The notes: a model not told the origin generated them from the sequence alone. A stretch of 5,767 nucleotides of DNA from UBA4660 sp034408895 (GCA_034408895.1 JAWXCI010000057.1:1-5767), one strand, 5' to 3'. Positions 1-5,767 are shown, counted from the stretch's first letter. Translations and numbers: made by a program.

Positions 1-392
1 CGTATAGGCCATTTGTAAAGGATCGTGCTGGCAATGCCGTGCTGCCTACAACTACTGTTTCAAGCATACGCTTACCGCTCGAATTAAATACCGTACATTG
101 AACTGTTTGTTCGCATTGAATGAGTATTTCCTCGGTTGTGCTGTTGTACCAACAACTAGCTACCACATTGGTTGGTTCTGAAACACTGGTGTGAAAGACA
201 TAGGCCGAATCTGTGGAAAGCCTAACATCGTCTATTCCATAGTAGGCAAACAAATCAAATTGACTATGGTAACTTTCTATGATCAGGTTTTCCTTCTCAT
301 AAAAACTGCCCAATGCCAGGTATGAATAAGGCAAGTCGGCCACCATACTTCCCTTGAGCTGAACCCAATTCAGCGTATCAGTAAACACAGTG

Positions 393-887
393 TCAATGTT
401 GAAATGTGCGGTATTGTCCACCACCTGTTCGAAGGTATATATAGTCCGAGCCGACCAGCAGCTTCGCGCCAATGTTGTTGCATGCACGTTGGCATTCAAC
501 CTCGTAGTCTGAACGAACCAGCCACATACTAAAGTAGTATGTAATTCCAACTTCTAGAGATTGGTTCAAGGGAACTCCAATTATCTCTTTAGTATCGATG
601 TCGGTGAATGGTTTCGAGTCAGCAATAAATCCAACATAACCGCTGCCTTCCTTAGGCCATTGATAGCCTACAAATGCATTGGATGGAACGTCAATACCCC
701 ACGAAAGGGCACATTCATGCAGAAAGTCTGGCGTGTTGAACATATTAGTCCAGCCACCACCCAATAAAGGAATTGAATTTACAGCATCCGGACACATTTC
801 ATACCCCTCAAAACTTCCATTAGGAACTAAGTTCTGCGCACTTGCATTCAATGCAAAGAGCACCATCAAAAAGGTAATAGACTTCAT
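393..887 (-). CDS. Secreted T9SS-type surface protein, N-terminal part of a frameshifted gene
   Basis: This reading frame encodes 164 residues. It begins with a clear signal peptide (MKSITFLMVLFALNASAQ, predicted cut after the AQ at residues 17-18). The mature start, NLVPNGSFEGYEMCP, is typical of Bacteroidota secreted proteins that open with an 'LVPNxSFE...CP' jelly-roll-like module. The family pattern continues with GWTNMFNTPDF, VPSNAFVGYQ, GSGYVGF, and a strand resembling 'VGxTYYFSMWLV' near residues 113-123. The last 18 or so residues (LRTGGGQYRTFQH and just before) do not fit this pattern and are probably out of frame, because the neighbouring frame carries a better continuation to the left edge. 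The start has no Shine-Dalgarno sequence, as is usual in this phylum. The gene lies 89 bp downstream of ridA on the same strand. The likely role is a cell-surface or secreted structural or binding protein; the ligand is unknown. Confidence 0.75.
   Translation of the reverse strand: MKSITFLMVLFALNASAQNLVPNGSFEGYEMCPDAVNSIPLLGGGWTNMFNTPDFLHECALSWGIDVPSNAFVGYQWPKEGSGYVGFIADSKPFTDIDTKEIIGVPLNQSLEVGITYYFSMWLVRSDYEVECQRACNNIGAKLLVGSDYIYLRTGGGQYRTFQH
419..436. repeat. 18-bp direct repeat, copy 1 (pairs with 1139-1156)
   Basis: CACCACCTGTTCGAAGGT here and CACCACCTGTTCGAAAGT at 1139-1156 differ at one base. Both read TFEQVV on the minus strand, here in the restored frame of the secreted protein and in ridA as residues 68-73. 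TTGTC precedes both copies with a 2-base difference in spacing. This could be coincidence helped by shared codon preference. Confidence 0.5.
436..443. repeat. (TA)4 dinucleotide tract at the frameshift point
   Basis: Eight bases of alternating TA lie exactly where the reading frame of the secreted-protein gene must change. With five TA units the minus strand would read GSDYIYTFEQVVDN without interruption. With the four present it reads GSDYIYLRTGGG and stops at 393. Confidence 0.75.
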
Positions 888-976
888 AACGAGATTGAAT
901 TTGATTGATGGTTGATTAAAGTCAGGAAAGGTGTGGCGGAGGGAGGCCCGCTAGCTTTACAGCAAAAAGGCCCAAA

Positions 977-1357
977 TCAGCCCTTAACCGCAATCATAGA
1001 AATCTCCAGCCGGGCATTTTTGGGAAGCACAGAAACCTGCACTGTTTCGCGCGCAGGAAATTGGGACCAGAAAAAACTTCCGTACACCTCGTTCACTATC
1101 GGGAAGTCGTTCATATCAAGGAGAAAAATGGTTGTCTTCACCACCTGTTCGAAAGTGAGATTGGCTTGCTTGAGTATTGCTTCAAGATTGTGCATCACCT
1201 GTCGCGTTTCAGTTGCTGCATCTGCAGGCAGGTATAGGTTGGTGGCCGGATCAATGGCTATTTGGCCGCTGATATAAAGCGTGTTGCCAGCCACCACTCC
1301 TTGGCTATAGGGTCCAATGGGTTCTGGCGCGTTGGGTGTTTCTATAATTTGTTTCAT
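977..1357 (-). CDS. ridA: RidA family 2-iminobutanoate/2-iminopropanoate deaminase
   Basis: The 126-residue product has the usual length and full motif set of the RidA (YjgF/YER057c/UK114) family. It shows IGPYSQ at 14-19 with Tyr17, the LYISGQI strand at 27-33, DPAT at 36-39, a helix with ETRQVMHNLEAIL, and FPARETVQVSVLP at 100-112. Arg103 matches the substrate-carboxylate-binding Arg105 of the E. coli enzyme, and Glu118 in LEISMIAV matches its conserved Glu near 120. In the archetypal members these proteins form trimers in the cytosol and hydrolyse reactive enamines/imines released by PLP enzymes such as threonine dehydratase, protecting other PLP enzymes. The usual Cys after the catalytic Arg (Cys107 in E. 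coli) is Thr105 here, a tolerated variation. ATG at 1357 gives the expected N-terminus. The gene diverges from the DUF4159 gene and is followed at 89 bp by the broken secreted-protein gene. No functional link to either neighbour is evident. Confidence 0.95.
   Translation of the reverse strand: MKQIIETPNAPEPIGPYSQGVVAGNTLYISGQIAIDPATNLYLPADAATETRQVMHNLEAILKQANLTFEQVVKTTIFLLDMNDFPIVNEVYGSFFWSQFPARETVQVSVLPKNARLEISMIAVKG
1139..1156. repeat. 18-bp direct repeat, copy 2 (inside ridA)
   Basis: This matches 419-436 at 17 of 18 positions and encodes TFEQVV at residues 68-73 of RidA. The match and its caveats are given with copy 1. Confidence 0.5.
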
Positions 1358-1390
1358 GGCACAATACTATGAAGTTGGGGCGTAAGAGCA

Positions 1391-1447
1391 TTAGTGAATT
1401 AGCGAGTTGAATAGGAGCGAAATTTGAAAGCTACAACTCACCAACTC
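1391..1447. repeat. Imperfect inverted repeat in the divergent spacer between ridA and the DUF4159 gene
   Basis: The 109-bp spacer (1358-1466) must hold the start signals for both divergent genes. It contains GAGTTG at 1404-1409 and CAACTC at 1434-1439 and again at 1442-1447. The longer arms TTAGTGAATTAGCGAGTTG and CAACTCACCAACTC pair imperfectly around a loop of about 24 bases. A near match to the TAnnTTTG -7 box (GAAATTTG, 1419-1426, plus strand) lies in the loop, about 40 bp before the DUF4159 start, but it lacks a properly spaced -33 partner. No convincing box was found for ridA. The repeat could be an operator or a small interspersed element. Confidence 0.35.
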
Positions 1448-1466
1448 TCCCATTAAATTCGCACTC

Positions 1467-2144
1467 ATGAAAAAAATGATTCTTTCAATTGTAACAGGTG
1501 TTGCCTGTTTTTTTCTCTTGGCATCCTTGAAGCCACCCAGCTATCAAGTAGCCGTTTTGAAATACAAAGGAGGTGGAGATTATTACGCCAATCCTACCAG
1601 TGTGCCCAATCTGGTGGAATACGTGAACAAAAACCTGGGGATGAACATTGACCCCGAAGTTCCTTTTGCTGAAGCCGGTAGTCCCGAATTGTTTAATTAC
1701 CCGTGGGTACACATGACAGGTCACGGCAATGTGGTGTTCAGCAGTGATGATGTGTCGAATATTCGTGCATATTTAATAGGGGGAGGATTCCTGCACATAT
1801 CAGATAACTATGGCCTCGACAAGTTCATTAGGAAAGAGATGAAAAAAGTTTTTCCTGAACTGGATTTTGTTGAATTGCCTTTTGGCCATCCCATCTATCA
1901 TCAGGCTTATGATTTTCCTAGCGGCTTGCCCAAAGTGCACGAGCATGAAGGCAACGCACCGCAAGGATTCGCTTTGCTTTGGGAAGAACGGGTGGTCTGT
2001 TTTTACGATTACGAATGCGACCTGGGCGATGGATGGGATAGTTACGAAGTTCACAAAGATTCGCAGGAAACACGCACAAAAGCTTTGAAGATGGGTGCAA
2101 ATATTCTACAGTATGTTTTGATGGGTGGAGATGGTAAGCAATAG
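1467..2144 (+). CDS. Exported DUF4159 domain-containing protein
   Basis: This 225-residue protein begins with MKKMILSIVTGVACFFLLASL, a basic start and hydrophobic run that acts as a signal peptide or membrane anchor. The rest should therefore lie in the periplasm or at the membrane. It matches the DUF4159 family as I know it: VAVLKYKGGGDYYANP at 28-43, a leading TSVPNLVEYVN helix, YPWVHMTGHGNV at 78-89, the strand-turn GGGFLHISDNYG at 105-116, then FVELPFGHPIYHQAYDFP at 134-151. WEERVVCFYDYECDLGDGWD at 172-191 is another typical conserved stretch. Length and organisation fit the short Bacteroidota members. The alternation of strands with GG(F)LHISDN turns suggests an amidotransferase-like alpha/beta fold, but that is inference. 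No catalytic Cys-His-Glu triad is evident, and the biochemical role is unknown. It appears to be a single-gene unit, with ridA divergent upstream and 311 bp of non-coding DNA downstream. Confidence 0.88.
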   Translation: MKKMILSIVTGVACFFLLASLKPPSYQVAVLKYKGGGDYYANPTSVPNLVEYVNKNLGMNIDPEVPFAEAGSPELFNYPWVHMTGHGNVVFSSDDVSNIRAYLIGGGFLHISDNYGLDKFIRKEMKKVFPELDFVELPFGHPIYHQAYDFPSGLPKVHEHEGNAPQGFALLWEERVVCFYDYECDLGDGWDSYEVHKDSQETRTKALKMGANILQYVLMGGDGKQ

Positions 2145-2260
2145 TTCAAAAAGAGAGGGCCACTGCGCACTCAAAACGAGCATTTAGCGCTTTAATTTCT
2201 ATCGGCCACCGTCACATGGCAATACCATTACTTGATCAGTCAGGACCATAGACAATTGCT

Positions 2261-2283
2261 GTCAGGAGTTTTTAGAAGTGCCC
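2261..2283 (+). repeat. 23-bp inverted repeat, left copy
   Basis: The 23 bases (GTCAGG-AGTTTTTAGA-A-GTGCCC) reappear in reverse complement at 5667-5689 with 21 of 23 identical; only positions 3 and 17 differ. The core is GGAGTTTTTAGA. The left copy lies 173 bp before the kinase start. A weak hairpin, GACA-ATTGC-TGTC (2251-2263), leads into the AGTTTTT, so a rho-independent terminator is a possible alternative reading. Confidence 0.75.
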
Positions 2284-2346
2284 ATTAGGGCTCAGCACTG
2301 TTCATCCTGATAGTATGTGCTTCAAGTTGTTGACCTGCAAATTCTC

Positions 2347-2386
2347 GCAAACTCCATCACACGGTAAACTGAAACGTGGGGTTTGC
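2347..2386. repeat. Stem-loop: 9-bp inverted repeat upstream of the kinase promoter
   Basis: GCAAACTCC (2347-2355) pairs with GGGGTTTGC (2378-2386) over nine pairs, one of them G-T, with a 22-base loop. It ends 25 bp before the -7 box of the kinase promoter. A second possible fold, GGGG (2378-2381) with CCCC (2396-2399), would compete. This could be an operator, an RNA structure or part of a mobile-element remnant; the sequence does not decide. Confidence 0.4.
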
Positions 2387-2411
2387 AAAGTGAGTCCCCG
2401 ATAAACAACAA

Positions 2412-2419
2412 TAAATTTG
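2412..2419 (+). promoter_or_regulatory. Bacteroidota-type -7 box (TAAATTTG) for the kinase-regulator operon
   Basis: TAAATTTG is a perfect match to the Bacteroidota primary sigma factor -7 consensus TAnnTTTG. It would place the transcript start near 2425 and leave a 5' leader of about 30 bases before ATG 2456. The only upstream TTTG (2382-2385) is 26 bp away, somewhat farther than the usual spacing of about 20 bp, so the -33 part is weak. The position supports the ATG chosen for the kinase. Confidence 0.55.
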
Positions 2420-2455
2420 CGTGCCTTGGAAGCTGTCTTCTGAGAGAGTTTCTTC

Positions 2456-5200
2456 ATGAAAAAAAATAAGCATTCACTTTTTAGCGTAAGGATCATTTAT
2501 TTGTTCACCACTGCATTTCTTGTTGTGCTTTCATTGGTCACCTTTCTTCAAATAAGAAGCTTGGTGGAGTCAGCCCAACTTGTGGATCACACTAACAAAG
2601 TCAATCAAAGCCTTCAGAAAATTTCCCTGATTCTTGTTGAAGCCGAAACCAACAAACGCGCATTCCTCCTCACTTCCGATTCTCTCATGCTCAGGAAAAG
2701 AGATGCTTCGCTGAAGGATATGGGGCGGGAGATAAAAGTGCTGGAGAGTTTAACACAGCAAGACCCTGAACAGGTTCAACACATTAAAAAATTAATACTG
2801 GCCATTAGCGCTAAACTGTTGAGTGTTGAAAATCTTTCAGGTTTTGATAGGAATGGTTCTGCCAACCCCGCGATGAAAAAAAACATTATGGAAGGGGTGA
2901 GTGCCATGAATGAAGTAAAGCAAAGTATTCTTCAAATGACCAGGGCCCAAAACGAGTTGCACACAACTCACATTATGAATTTTGCTCAGTATTCCATGAT
3001 CACCCCGTTGTACATCGTTGTACTTTTTTTGGGCGCCATCGTCATTCTTATGCTTTCCTATTACAGAATAAACAAGGCACTGCGAAACACAGAGCAGATG
3101 CAGCACCAATTTCAATCCCTGGTGATGGAAGCCCCTGCTGCAATTTGCGTTTTGCGTGAGCCGGAGCATGTGTTTGAAATGTCTAATGATGTGTTTCTGA
3201 AAATGGCGGGTCGTGCTGATGTGGTGGGTAAAACCGTCAGGCAAGTATTTCCGGAACTGGAAGCTCAGTCGGTTTTCGAATTGCTTAGCCAGGTTTACAA
3301 AACCGGAGAAACCTTTAAGGCGGAGGATATGCCAGTGAATATCACAAGGGAAAACGGGCTCACAGAAACACGTTATTTTGACATGGAGTTCAGGGCTTCT
3401 TATAATGCCAATGAAAAAATAACAGGCGTAATTGTAAACGCACTGGAAACCACAGAAGAAATGGCTTCCAAAGCAAAAATTGCTGAAAGCGAATTGCGGT
3501 TCCGTTCGCTGGCCGAGGCCTTGCCACAATTGATTTGGATGGCAGATGGAAATGGTATTTCTGAATATGTTTCCAGCCGATGGAAAGAATACACGGGTGT
3601 GCAGCCGGGAGGGGAACAAGAATGGAACGCCATAGTACACCCCGATGATCTTGCCGGGGTTAATAAGGCCTGGATGAATAGCTTGAATACTGGAAGTTTA
3701 TACAATTACGATGTGCGGCTTAAATCTCATACGGGAGAATTCAATTGGTTCAAAATGATGGGTGAACCCGTAATCAATAAAGAGAACAAGATAATAAAAT
3801 GGGTGGGCGCTGCTACCAACATACACGCAGAAAAATCTTTTGCGCAGCAACTGACGGAACAGGTTGATCACAGAACCCGGGAATTATATATAGCCAACAC
3901 AGAACTTCAAGAAAAAAACCAGTTGATTGCACTAAGTAAATACAACCAACGATTTTTATCTGAATTCTCCGAGAAATTTTCTTCTTACCAGGCGCATGCT
4001 GAATTTTTTCTCTCCGTTGTACTCTACGTAGCTGATCTTACTCAGTTGGATTACGTGTTGATAGGCCGGTTGGAGCAGGACGACTCAGGCGATAGTTTTG
4101 TGCAAACCATAGCAATGGCAGCATTTGGCAAACTGGTAGAAAATATAAATTACCCGTTGCCACATGGCCCCTGCGAGCAGGTGGTGCATGGAAAGATATA
4201 TTCCTATCCGCACCAATGCAAAAGCAAATTCCCAAAAAACCAGACCTTGGTGCAATATAATGTGGAGGGCTATGTGGGCTACCCGCTTACCGATATGGCG
4301 GGCAAAGAAATAGGGCTGATCGCCCTGATGCACCAAAAAGACATTGAAGACTGTGAAACCGTGACATCCATTTTAAAAATAGTGGCCAAGCGCACTGAAA
4401 TTGAGCTGGAAAGAATAAATAACGAAAAACAGCTTGAACTGACCAACCAGGAGCTCAAGGAAAAAAATAAAACTCTGGAAAAGATGAATAGGGAACTGGA
4501 ATTGTTCGCCCATATATCAAGTCACGATCTGCAGGAGCCACTCCGCAATATAAAAATGTTTGCATCAAGGGTGGCAGAAATGGAGAGCGACAAACTTTCG
4601 GCAAAGGGGAAGGAATATTTTGAGAGAATACAAAGCTCCATAACCCGGATGCGCATCCTTATAGAAGATTTGTTGGCTTATTCGCGCACCACAAATAATG
4701 AGGGCCAATTCGAAATTAAAGACTTGGGTCAAATTGTTGAGGAAGTAAAGGCAGGACTTCAGGAAACGTTGGATGAAAAACAGGCCACTATTGAAGCAAG
4801 CCAAATGTGTGAGGTGCGCATTGTACCATTCCAGTTCCGTCAACTCCTGCACAACCTGCTCAGCAATTCCCTCAAGTTTTCTGCACCGGGTGTGCCACCG
4901 CACATCGAAATAAAAAGCCATATTATTAAGACCGGACCAAGTAATGATATAGAGGGTCTTTTATCCGGAAAAGAATACTGCCATATTACCGTGGCGGACA
5001 ATGGCATTGGCTTCGAACCACAATATAACCGAAGAATATTTGATGCATTCCAGCGCCTGCACGGCAAAGAGAAATATTCCGGCACCGGCATAGGTCTTTC
5101 CATTGTGAAAAAAATAATAGAGAATCACAACGGCATAGTAACCGCTACCGGAAAATTAAACTCAGGAGCGGCAATAGATATTTATATACCAACCCAATAA
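2456..5200 (+). CDS. Membrane sensor histidine kinase: CHASE3-PAS-PAS-GAF-HisKA-HATPase
   Basis: This 914-residue kinase starts with a basic tip and a first membrane helix (about 13-33). A CHASE3-like extracytoplasmic region follows (about 34-180), with the typical VDHTNKVNQSLQ and EAETNKRAFLLTSDS motifs, then a second helix (about 183-203). In the cytoplasm come a first PAS domain (about 215-335), a second PAS_3-type domain (about 343-461; VHPDD and GEFNWFKMMGEP are typical), and a coiled coil. A GAF domain (about 500-655) has the motif PCEQVVHGK followed by YSYP and GYVGYPL. A second coiled coil leads to the HisKA H-box HDLQEPLR with His690 as phosphate acceptor. The ATPase shows N-box HNLLSNSLKF (Asn800, Asn804), G1 DNGIGF (848-853), F-box IFDAFQRLH, and G2 GTGIGLS (876-882). 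All catalytic residues are present, so it should be active. The H-box is of the phytochrome-kinase-like subgroup. The receiver gene 14 bp downstream is its likely partner. The signals sensed are unknown. Confidence 0.95.
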   Translation: MKKNKHSLFSVRIIYLFTTAFLVVLSLVTFLQIRSLVESAQLVDHTNKVNQSLQKISLILVEAETNKRAFLLTSDSLMLRKRDASLKDMGREIKVLESLTQQDPEQVQHIKKLILAISAKLLSVENLSGFDRNGSANPAMKKNIMEGVSAMNEVKQSILQMTRAQNELHTTHIMNFAQYSMITPLYIVVLFLGAIVILMLSYYRINKALRNTEQMQHQFQSLVMEAPAAICVLREPEHVFEMSNDVFLKMAGRADVVGKTVRQVFPELEAQSVFELLSQVYKTGETFKAEDMPVNITRENGLTETRYFDMEFRASYNANEKITGVIVNALETTEEMASKAKIAESELRFRSLAEALPQLIWMADGNGISEYVSSRWKEYTGVQPGGEQEWNAIVHPDDLAGVNKAWMNSLNTGSLYNYDVRLKSHTGEFNWFKMMGEPVINKENKIIKWVGAATNIHAEKSFAQQLTEQVDHRTRELYIANTELQEKNQLIALSKYNQRFLSEFSEKFSSYQAHAEFFLSVVLYVADLTQLDYVLIGRLEQDDSGDSFVQTIAMAAFGKLVENINYPLPHGPCEQVVHGKIYSYPHQCKSKFPKNQTLVQYNVEGYVGYPLTDMAGKEIGLIALMHQKDIEDCETVTSILKIVAKRTEIELERINNEKQLELTNQELKEKNKTLEKMNRELELFAHISSHDLQEPLRNIKMFASRVAEMESDKLSAKGKEYFERIQSSITRMRILIEDLLAYSRTTNNEGQFEIKDLGQIVEEVKAGLQETLDEKQATIEASQMCEVRIVPFQFRQLLHNLLSNSLKFSAPGVPPHIEIKSHIIKTGPSNDIEGLLSGKEYCHITVADNGIGFEPQYNRRIFDAFQRLHGKEKYSGTGIGLSIVKKIIENHNGIVTATGKLNSGAAIDIYIPTQ

Positions 5201-5214
5201 ATAAATAAGATACC

Positions 5215-5661
5215 ATGAACAACGAACCCATGAGAATTGTATTGGCTGATGATGACGAAGGCGACCGCACAATTTTTAAGGATGCATTGGAAGAGCTGAA
5301 GATAAAAACGAAGGTGCACACGGTTAATGATGGAGTGGAACTGATGGAATATCTCGCTCTTGAGGATACACCCTTACCTTATATGCTCTTCCTTGACCTC
5401 AACATGCCCCTAAAAGGAGGAATGCAGTGCCTGAAGGAAATCAAGAAAATCCCCAGACTAAGGGAAGTGGCCATCGCTATTTATTCTACATCATCCTCCG
5501 AAGAAAATATAACCGAAACATTTCACAGCGGTGCAAATGTTTACATTAAGAAACCGGACGATTTTAAGGTGCTTAAGGATGTACTTGATAAAGTGGTGCG
5601 CGCAGCCCACATTTACAGGGAGCCTCCATTCAACATGGCTAATTTTTTATTCAAGATATGA
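5215..5661 (+). CDS. Single-domain (Rcp1-like) response regulator
   Basis: The 148-residue product is a lone receiver domain without an output domain, of the Rcp1-like type that accompanies phytochrome-like kinases. The acidic pocket is ADDDEGD (Asp12-Asp14), the phosphate acceptor is Asp61 in LFLDLNMP, the switch residue is Ser91 in IYSTSS, and the conserved Lys113 lies in YIKKP with Tyr110 as the aromatic switch residue. The full set argues for a functional phosphoacceptor. ATG 5215 follows the kinase stop by 14 bp with an A-rich, Shine-Dalgarno-poor spacer typical of Bacteroidota; an internal ATG at codon 6 is possible but less likely. Because it carries no DNA-binding region, it probably acts by protein contacts or as a relay intermediate for another kinase or phosphotransferase. 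The target is unknown. The co-oriented, closely spaced kinase is the expected phosphodonor. Confidence 0.95.
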   Translation: MNNEPMRIVLADDDEGDRTIFKDALEELKIKTKVHTVNDGVELMEYLALEDTPLPYMLFLDLNMPLKGGMQCLKEIKKIPRLREVAIAIYSTSSSEENITETFHSGANVYIKKPDDFKVLKDVLDKVVRAAHIYREPPFNMANFLFKI

Positions 5662-5666
5662 TTGAA

Positions 5667-5689
5667 GGGCACCTCTAAAAACTCCTCAC
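5667..5689 (-). repeat. 23-bp inverted repeat, right copy
   Basis: This is the reverse complement of the repeat at 2261-2283, with two differences. It begins 5 bp after the regulator stop codon. Together the copies bracket the 3.4-kb kinase/regulator operon and its promoter. Read outward from the operon it starts GGGCACCTCTAAAAACTCC, a form reminiscent of insertion-sequence ends. This is resemblance only, and no transposase is visible in the window. Confidence 0.75.
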
Positions 5690-5695
5690 GTGAGG
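5684..5695 (-). terminator. Perfect 12-bp palindrome followed by AG-TTTTT on the minus strand
   Basis: CCTCACGTGAGG is a perfect palindrome. On the minus strand it is followed by AGTTTTT (5683-5677), the layout of a rho-independent terminator for a leftward transcript from a gene beyond the right edge. With no unpaired loop bases it could only fold with an opened tip (4-bp stem, 4-base loop), so it is weak. On the plus strand no T tract follows, so it is a poor terminator for the kinase/regulator operon. A dyad operator site is another possibility. Confidence 0.3.
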
Positions 5696-5710
5696 TATCT
5701 GGATTTTATA

Positions 5711-5724
5711 AACCCGGAACCCGG
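5711..5724. repeat. Tandem AACCCGG duplication
   Basis: AACCCGG occurs twice back to back in the non-coding tail. The rest of 5690-5767 shows no recognised gene or promoter. Confidence 0.4.
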
Positions 5725-5767
5725 ATCGAATGTGGGAATAATGTAACTTATTGTGCAGTGGGTATAA

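Larger units (their letters stand above)
1..443 (-). pseudogene. C-terminal part of the frameshifted secreted protein, with T9SS sorting-like tail (runs off left edge)
   Basis: Reading the minus strand one base later than the 393-887 frame gives an open frame without stops from the TA tract to base 1. It runs YTFEQVVDNTAHFNIDTV, then TDTLNWVQLKGS, SYLALGSF, and YYGIDDVRLS. 'LNWVQLKGS...YLALGSF' and 'YYGIDDVRL' are the expected later strands of the jelly-roll module that starts in the 393-887 frame. The last part, CTVFNSSGKRMLETVV followed by ALPARSFTNGLY, resembles a T9SS type A sorting domain ('V.x.N..G..v......l....l..GlY'), so the true stop should lie only a few codons beyond the edge. No ATG start precedes this frame, so it is the continuation of the upstream piece and not an independent gene. 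Whether the break is a real mutation, a switchable site or a sequencing error cannot be told here. Confidence 0.7.
2145..2455. other. Non-coding region with short repeats and the kinase promoter
   Basis: No credible gene lies in this 311-bp stretch. It holds a copy of the 23-bp inverted repeat (2261-2283) and a 9-bp stem with a 22-base loop (2347-2386). The hexamer TCAGGA occurs at 2240 and 2262 and in reverse complement at 2305. GTGCCC ATTA GGGC forms a small hairpin at 2278-2291. A -7 promoter box is at 2412-2419. The first 100 bases (2145-2245) show only an AGCGCT palindrome and no strong terminator for the DUF4159 gene. The short repeats suggest remnants of small mobile elements, but none is recognised by name. 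Confidence 0.6.

Noticed and set aside
940..975. A possible terminator after ridA formed by GGCC and GCT/AGC pairings.
   Set aside because: The pairing is short and interrupted, and the T run lies inside the structure and not after it.
912..1277. A plus-strand open frame of 121 codons opposite ridA.
   Set aside because: It is the antisense shadow of the strongly supported RidA sequence.
2347..2386. The stem-loop as an integron attC site.
   Set aside because: No integrase gene, no cassette array and no attC core-site sequences (R'/R'' boxes) are visible.
2302..2496. A 64-codon minus-strand frame overlapping the kinase start.
   Set aside because: It crosses the kinase promoter and start codon, has no recognisable domain and lies in a repeat-rich spacer, so it is probably not a gene.
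2837..3640. A 267-codon minus-strand open frame inside the kinase gene.
   Set aside because: It lies wholly opposite a well-supported kinase domain sequence and its Cys/His/Phe-rich translation is typical of an antisense shadow.
5662..5767. The regulator frame stays open for 35 codons after its TGA stop, to the window edge, suggesting read-through.
   Set aside because: The product is already full receiver length, the extension shows no family pattern, and the frame crosses the repeat element. An open stretch this short is expected by chance.

Overview
The window looks like a chromosomal segment of a Bacteroidota bacterium (Cytophagales, Chitinophagales or Flavobacteriales type; I cannot place it more finely). 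The grounds are: a secreted protein ending in what looks like a type IX secretion (T9SS) type A sorting domain, a DUF4159 protein, start codons without clear Shine-Dalgarno sequences, a Bacteroidota-type -7 promoter box (TAnnTTTG) before the histidine kinase, and a CHASE3/PAS/GAF kinase paired with an Rcp1-like single-domain response regulator.

Layout. Positions 1-887 (minus strand) hold a secreted, surface-type protein whose reading frame is broken. The N-terminal part (887-393) has a signal peptide. The remainder, ending in the sorting-domain-like tail, is open in another frame down to the left edge. The switch falls at a (TA)4 tract at 436-443, and one more TA unit would join the two halves exactly. 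Upstream on the same strand is a ridA enamine/imine deaminase gene (1357-977). It diverges from a plus-strand gene for an exported DUF4159 protein (1467-2144) across a 109-bp spacer that contains an imperfect inverted repeat.

Positions 2145-2455 are a 311-bp non-coding stretch with several short repeats and the promoter of the next operon. That operon comprises a 914-residue membrane sensor histidine kinase (2456-5200) and, 14 bp later, a 148-residue receiver-only response regulator (5215-5661). The two very probably act together: the kinase senses through CHASE3, PAS and GAF domains, autophosphorylates at His690 and passes the phosphate to Asp61 of the regulator, which has no DNA-binding domain.

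The most unusual structural signal is a 23-bp sequence present twice in inverted orientation (21 of 23 identical), at 2261-2283 and 5667-5689. The copies bracket precisely the kinase/regulator operon with its promoter. No transposase is visible between them, so these may be ends of insertion-sequence or MITE-like elements, or copies of a terminator-like repeat. No CRISPR array, tRNA, rRNA or recognisable new defence system is visible. Apart from the repeats and the frameshift, the gene content is ordinary.
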